Below, one piece after another: positions 6,334 to 7,735 of a DNA stretch of 7,735 nt. Source of the DNA: an uncultured Erysipelotrichaceae bacterium (GTDB lineage: Bacteria; Bacillota_I; Bacilli_A; RF39; UBA660); NCBI GenBank assembly GCA_902797275.1, contig CADBSI010000103.1, forward strand, positions 1-7,735, read 5' to 3'. A program made the position numbers and the translations under genes. Under the pieces are notes generated by a model. The model made no database searches, had not been told where the DNA came from, and saw only the letters and a program-made list of their open reading frames with translations. Within the stretch, counting starts at the first letter, position 1. Every line of letters starts with the position of its first letter.

Positions 6334-6927
6334 ATGGTAAATTTAGCTAAAGATGCAGCTAATGTAATCGATACAACTTGGCCTATTGTTATTATTACAC
6401 TTATTTCAGTAGTATCTTTAAGAATTACTTATTTAATTAAAACAAAACATAAATTTATTTTATATGAAGAACTACTAAGTTTATTATTTATTATTTATTT
6501 ATTAATGTTTTTTCAAGTAGTTACTTATCAAGATGTTATTTCTTATGGAAATAATTTTATTCCTTTTAAAGAATTAACAAGATATAGATTAGGATCTAAC
6601 TTATTTTATAAAAATATTGTTGGTAATATTTTATTATTTATGCCATATGGATTCTTTACTTCTTACTATTTAAAATTAGATAAAAAAAGAGTTGCTTTTT
6701 TTCTTATTTTTCTTATGTCTTGTTCTATTGAAGTAGTGCAACTTATAATAGGAAGATGTTTTGATGTAGATGATATTTTATTAAATTTGACAGGTGGCAT
6801 GGCTGGTTATTTTATTTATCAGTTATTAGAAGTTTTAACTGATAAAATGTCTAGAAGAACTATTAGTACAATTTTAATAGGTTTATTAATAACTTTAATA
6901 GTTATTCTTTTATATGTGATGATGTGA
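6334..6927 (+). CDS. VanZ-family integral membrane protein
   Basis: VanZ-like proteins are small polytopic membrane proteins; the type member gives low-level teicoplanin resistance by an unknown route, and most relatives have no assigned function. This 197-residue protein has about six hydrophobic segments (near 16-36, 42-65, 90-112, 119-140, 146-166 and 176-197). The family motifs are in order: NNFIPF (73-78), NIVGNILLFMPYGF (94-107), the CSIEVVQ helix (130-136), FDVDD (143-147) and NLTGGMAGY (151-159). The sixth segment is a C-terminal extension beyond the core. The ribosome binding site AAGGAGA (6322-6328) lies inside the yqfD 3' end, leaving a 1-base gap. The stop is TGA and lies in frame with the following ybeY. 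In B. subtilis, phoH and yqfF occupy this place in the operon. Here the gene may be co-expressed with yqfCD during sporulation, but that is inference. Confidence 0.88.
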   Translation: MVNLAKDAANVIDTTWPIVIITLISVVSLRITYLIKTKHKFILYEELLSLLFIIYLLMFFQVVTYQDVISYGNNFIPFKELTRYRLGSNLFYKNIVGNILLFMPYGFFTSYYLKLDKKRVAFFLIFLMSCSIEVVQLIIGRCFDVDDILLNLTGGMAGYFIYQLLEVLTDKMSRRTISTILIGLLITLIVILLYVMM

Positions 6928-6933
6928 GGTAAT

Positions 6934-7377
6934 ATGAAAATAGGTTTATTTAATGAATTAGATTGTAATTTAGATAATTATTTTAAAGAAATGAAAAAAG
7001 TTTTAAAAGTAGGACTTAAAAAATTAGATATTAAAAAAGTAGAATTTAATGTTATTATTGTTTCAAATGATTATATTCATGAACTAAATAAGAATTATCG
7101 AGGAATTGATAGAGAAACTGATGTTATTAGCTTTGCTCTTGAAGATGATAAAACTTTTAATCCCGAGGGAAGAGTACTTGGCGATATTTATATATCTTTA
7201 GATAAAGCTAAAAGTCAAGCTGAAGAATATGGGCATTCCTTAAAAAGAGAATTATGCTTTTTAGCAGTTCATGGTATGCTACATTTACTTGGGTATGATC
7301 ATATGAAGAAAGATGAAGAAGAAATAATGTTTAATCTTCAAGATGAAATATTAGAAAGTGCTGGTATAACAAGATAA
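6934..7377 (+). CDS. ybeY: YbeY, rRNA maturation endoribonuclease
   Basis: YbeY is a zinc-dependent single-strand RNA endonuclease involved in 16S rRNA 3' processing and ribosome quality control. The length of 147 residues is usual. The metal site is complete in HGMLHLLGYDH, with His113, His117 and His123. Upstream lie the conserved LNKNYRGIDRETDVISFAL (51-69) and LGDIYIS (82-88) blocks, which include the RxxDxxTDVLSF-like signature. The ribosome binding site GAGGT (6926-6930) overlaps the TGA stop of the VanZ-like gene, so it is the last gene of a tightly packed operon. The frame of the preceding gene continues into it except for that TGA. No clear terminator follows, and a new promoter begins within about 20 bases. 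Confidence 0.96.
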   Translation: MKIGLFNELDCNLDNYFKEMKKVLKVGLKKLDIKKVEFNVIIVSNDYIHELNKNYRGIDRETDVISFALEDDKTFNPEGRVLGDIYISLDKAKSQAEEYGHSLKRELCFLAVHGMLHLLGYDHMKKDEEEIMFNLQDEILESAGITR

Positions 7378-7392
7378 TTTTAAAAAAACTAC

Positions 7393-7421
7393 TTGAAAAA
7401 TTAAAAATTATTTGCTAAACT
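7393..7421 (+). promoter_or_regulatory. Strong sigma-A-type promoter with extended -10
   Basis: TTGAAA (7393-7398) and TAAACT (7416-7421) are 17 bases apart, with TGC directly before the -10 box (extended -10). Transcription should begin near 7428, about 25 bases before the small ORF at 7453. It lies just after ybeY and would drive the leader unit and possibly the gene at 7654. Confidence 0.65.
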
Positions 7422-7452
7422 TAAAGAGTAAAAAATAAAAGGAGTTGATTAA

Positions 7453-7581
7453 ATGAAAATTAAGAATAATTGCTTTACAACTAATCAAACTCTAACTTTA
7501 CAAAACTTTACATGGTGGGGGGTAGAAATACCCTATAATTCTTTATATAGAAAGGAATTTAAGCAAATAAATGATACTTAA
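7453..7581 (+). CDS. 42-residue small ORF, possible leader peptide
   Basis: The ATG has a strong ribosome binding site, AAAGGAG at 7438-7444 with 8-base spacing. The peptide starts MKIKNNCFTTNQTL, contains tandem Trp codons at residues 21-22 (7513-7518) and ends KQINDT before TAA. It is mostly polar with no signal peptide or membrane segment, and I do not recognise it. It sits between a good promoter and a strong terminator, with a gene starting 72 bases downstream. Bases 7442-7451 in its ribosome binding site can pair with 7482-7492 in its coding region, which would hide the start site. The stop codon lies in an arm that can compete with the terminator. These traits suit a regulatory leader peptide, but it may instead be a small protein or a chance ORF within a structured RNA. 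Confidence 0.5.
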   Translation: MKIKNNCFTTNQTLTLQNFTWWGVEIPYNSLYRKEFKQINDT

Positions 7582-7582
7582 T

Positions 7583-7631
7583 AACATGATTAAGTTTACA
7601 GTATATCTGTAATTTTTAATCATGTTTTTTT
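7583..7631 (+). terminator. Strong intrinsic terminator with two-part stem
   Basis: AACATGATTAA (7583-7593) pairs perfectly with TTAATCATGTT (7616-7626). An upper stem TTACAG (7596-7601) with CTGTAA (7607-7612) caps it, and a run of seven T (7625-7631) follows. The lower left arm overlaps a competing stem, so it may be a regulated terminator for the gene at 7654. Confidence 0.85.
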
Positions 7632-7653
7632 ATAACAAATAAAGGAGCTTTAA

Positions 7654-7735
7654 ATGAAAAACAAAAAAATAATAATAACCTTAAGTATAATAGCAATATT
7701 AGTACTTACAATAGGAATAACTTATTCAATATTTA
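7654..7735 (+). CDS. N-terminus of a secreted or membrane protein, cut by window end
   Basis: Only 27 residues are visible: MKNKKIIITLSIIAILVLTIGITYSIF. AAAGGAG (7641-7647) lies 6 bases before the ATG, so the start is secure. A short Lys-rich head is followed by a hydrophobic segment of about 18 residues ending in TIGITYSIF, which is either a signal peptide or an anchor. The closing pattern resembles the G-x-T-Y-A-x-F region of SipW-dependent matrix proteins such as TasA and camelysin, a loose likeness that is only suggestive. It lies just behind the terminator at 7583-7631, so its expression may depend on read-through or on a promoter not seen. Confidence 0.8.
   Translation, partial: MKNKKIIITLSIIAILVLTIGITYSIF

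Larger units (their letters stand above)
7428..7631 (+). ncRNA. Candidate structured leader RNA / attenuator
   Basis: The predicted transcript, about 200 bases from promoter to terminator, can form four local hairpins: one over the small ORF's ribosome binding site (7442-7451 with 7482-7492), a G-rich stem with a GAAA tetraloop (7519-7524 with 7529-7534), an imperfect stem (7537-7544 with 7551-7559), and the terminator. An alternative stem (7576-7582 with 7589-7595, seven perfect pairs) uses part of the terminator's left arm. I could not match it to a riboswitch or small-RNA class from memory. Whether it acts as RNA, as a leader peptide or both is open. Confidence 0.4.

Noticed and set aside
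6334..7377. Mycoplasma code (TGA as Trp), which would fuse the VanZ-like gene and ybeY
   Set aside because: Trp is written TGG in all the conserved genes here, none contains an internal TGA, and a good ribosome binding site precedes the normal YbeY start.
7378..7427. Terminator directly after ybeY
   Set aside because: Only A/T pairings such as AATTTT with AAAATT can be drawn, with no T run after them; no convincing hairpin.
7428..7631. Known riboswitch or T-box in the leader
   Set aside because: Conserved cores of T-box, cyclic-di-GMP, preQ1, purine, THF, fluoride and ZTP classes as I recall them do not fit; an Rfam scan would be decisive.
1..7735. CRISPR arrays, tRNA or rRNA genes, insertion sequences
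   Set aside because: No regularly spaced repeats, no cloverleaf with a TTCGA-type loop, no rRNA segment and no transposase frame were seen.

Overview
The window reads as a piece of chromosome from a very A+T-rich, endospore-forming, low-GC Gram-positive bacterium of the Bacilli/Mycoplasmatota-like kind, probably an uncultured gut anaerobe. The sporulation genes spoIVA, yqfC and yqfD, an RNase HIII (rnhC) and YbeY all point there. TGA is used as a stop and tryptophan is encoded by TGG, so the code is standard and not the Mycoplasma code. The lineage assignment is inference from gene content and composition only.

Layout, left to right. Bases 1-76 hold two hairpins that look like terminators. 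At 56-589 lies a Fic-domain reading frame with the intact HPFREGNGRT motif but no usable N-terminus, most likely a broken gene. A long palindrome (609-659) sits before spoIVA (749-2224, +), which is nearly full length and strongly conserved. spoIVA and rnhC (2244-3176, -) converge on a shared bidirectional terminator. Further right on the minus strand are an unrecognised single-pass membrane protein (3233-4270), with its own terminator and a promoter embedded in a palindrome, and a HAD-family phosphatase resembling 5'(3')-deoxyribonucleotidases (4323-4892).

From about 4931 the plus strand carries a tight operon: yqfC, yqfD, a VanZ-family membrane protein and ybeY, with gaps of 1-7 bases. In Bacillus subtilis, phoH and yqfF lie between yqfD and ybeY; here a VanZ-like gene takes that place. 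spoIVA (spore coat basement layer) and yqfCD (mother-cell sporulation proteins) suggest that much of the window serves spore formation, while rnhC and ybeY are nucleic-acid housekeeping functions.

The right end (7378-7653) is the most unusual part. It is a compact unit with a good promoter containing an extended -10, a strong ribosome binding site, a 42-codon reading frame with a tandem Trp pair inside a G-rich hairpin, and a strong intrinsic terminator whose left arm can alternatively pair with sequence around the small ORF's stop codon. It lies directly upstream of a truncated gene for a secreted or membrane protein (7654 onward). It could be a leader-peptide attenuator, a structured regulatory RNA, or a small-protein gene; the sequence alone does not decide.
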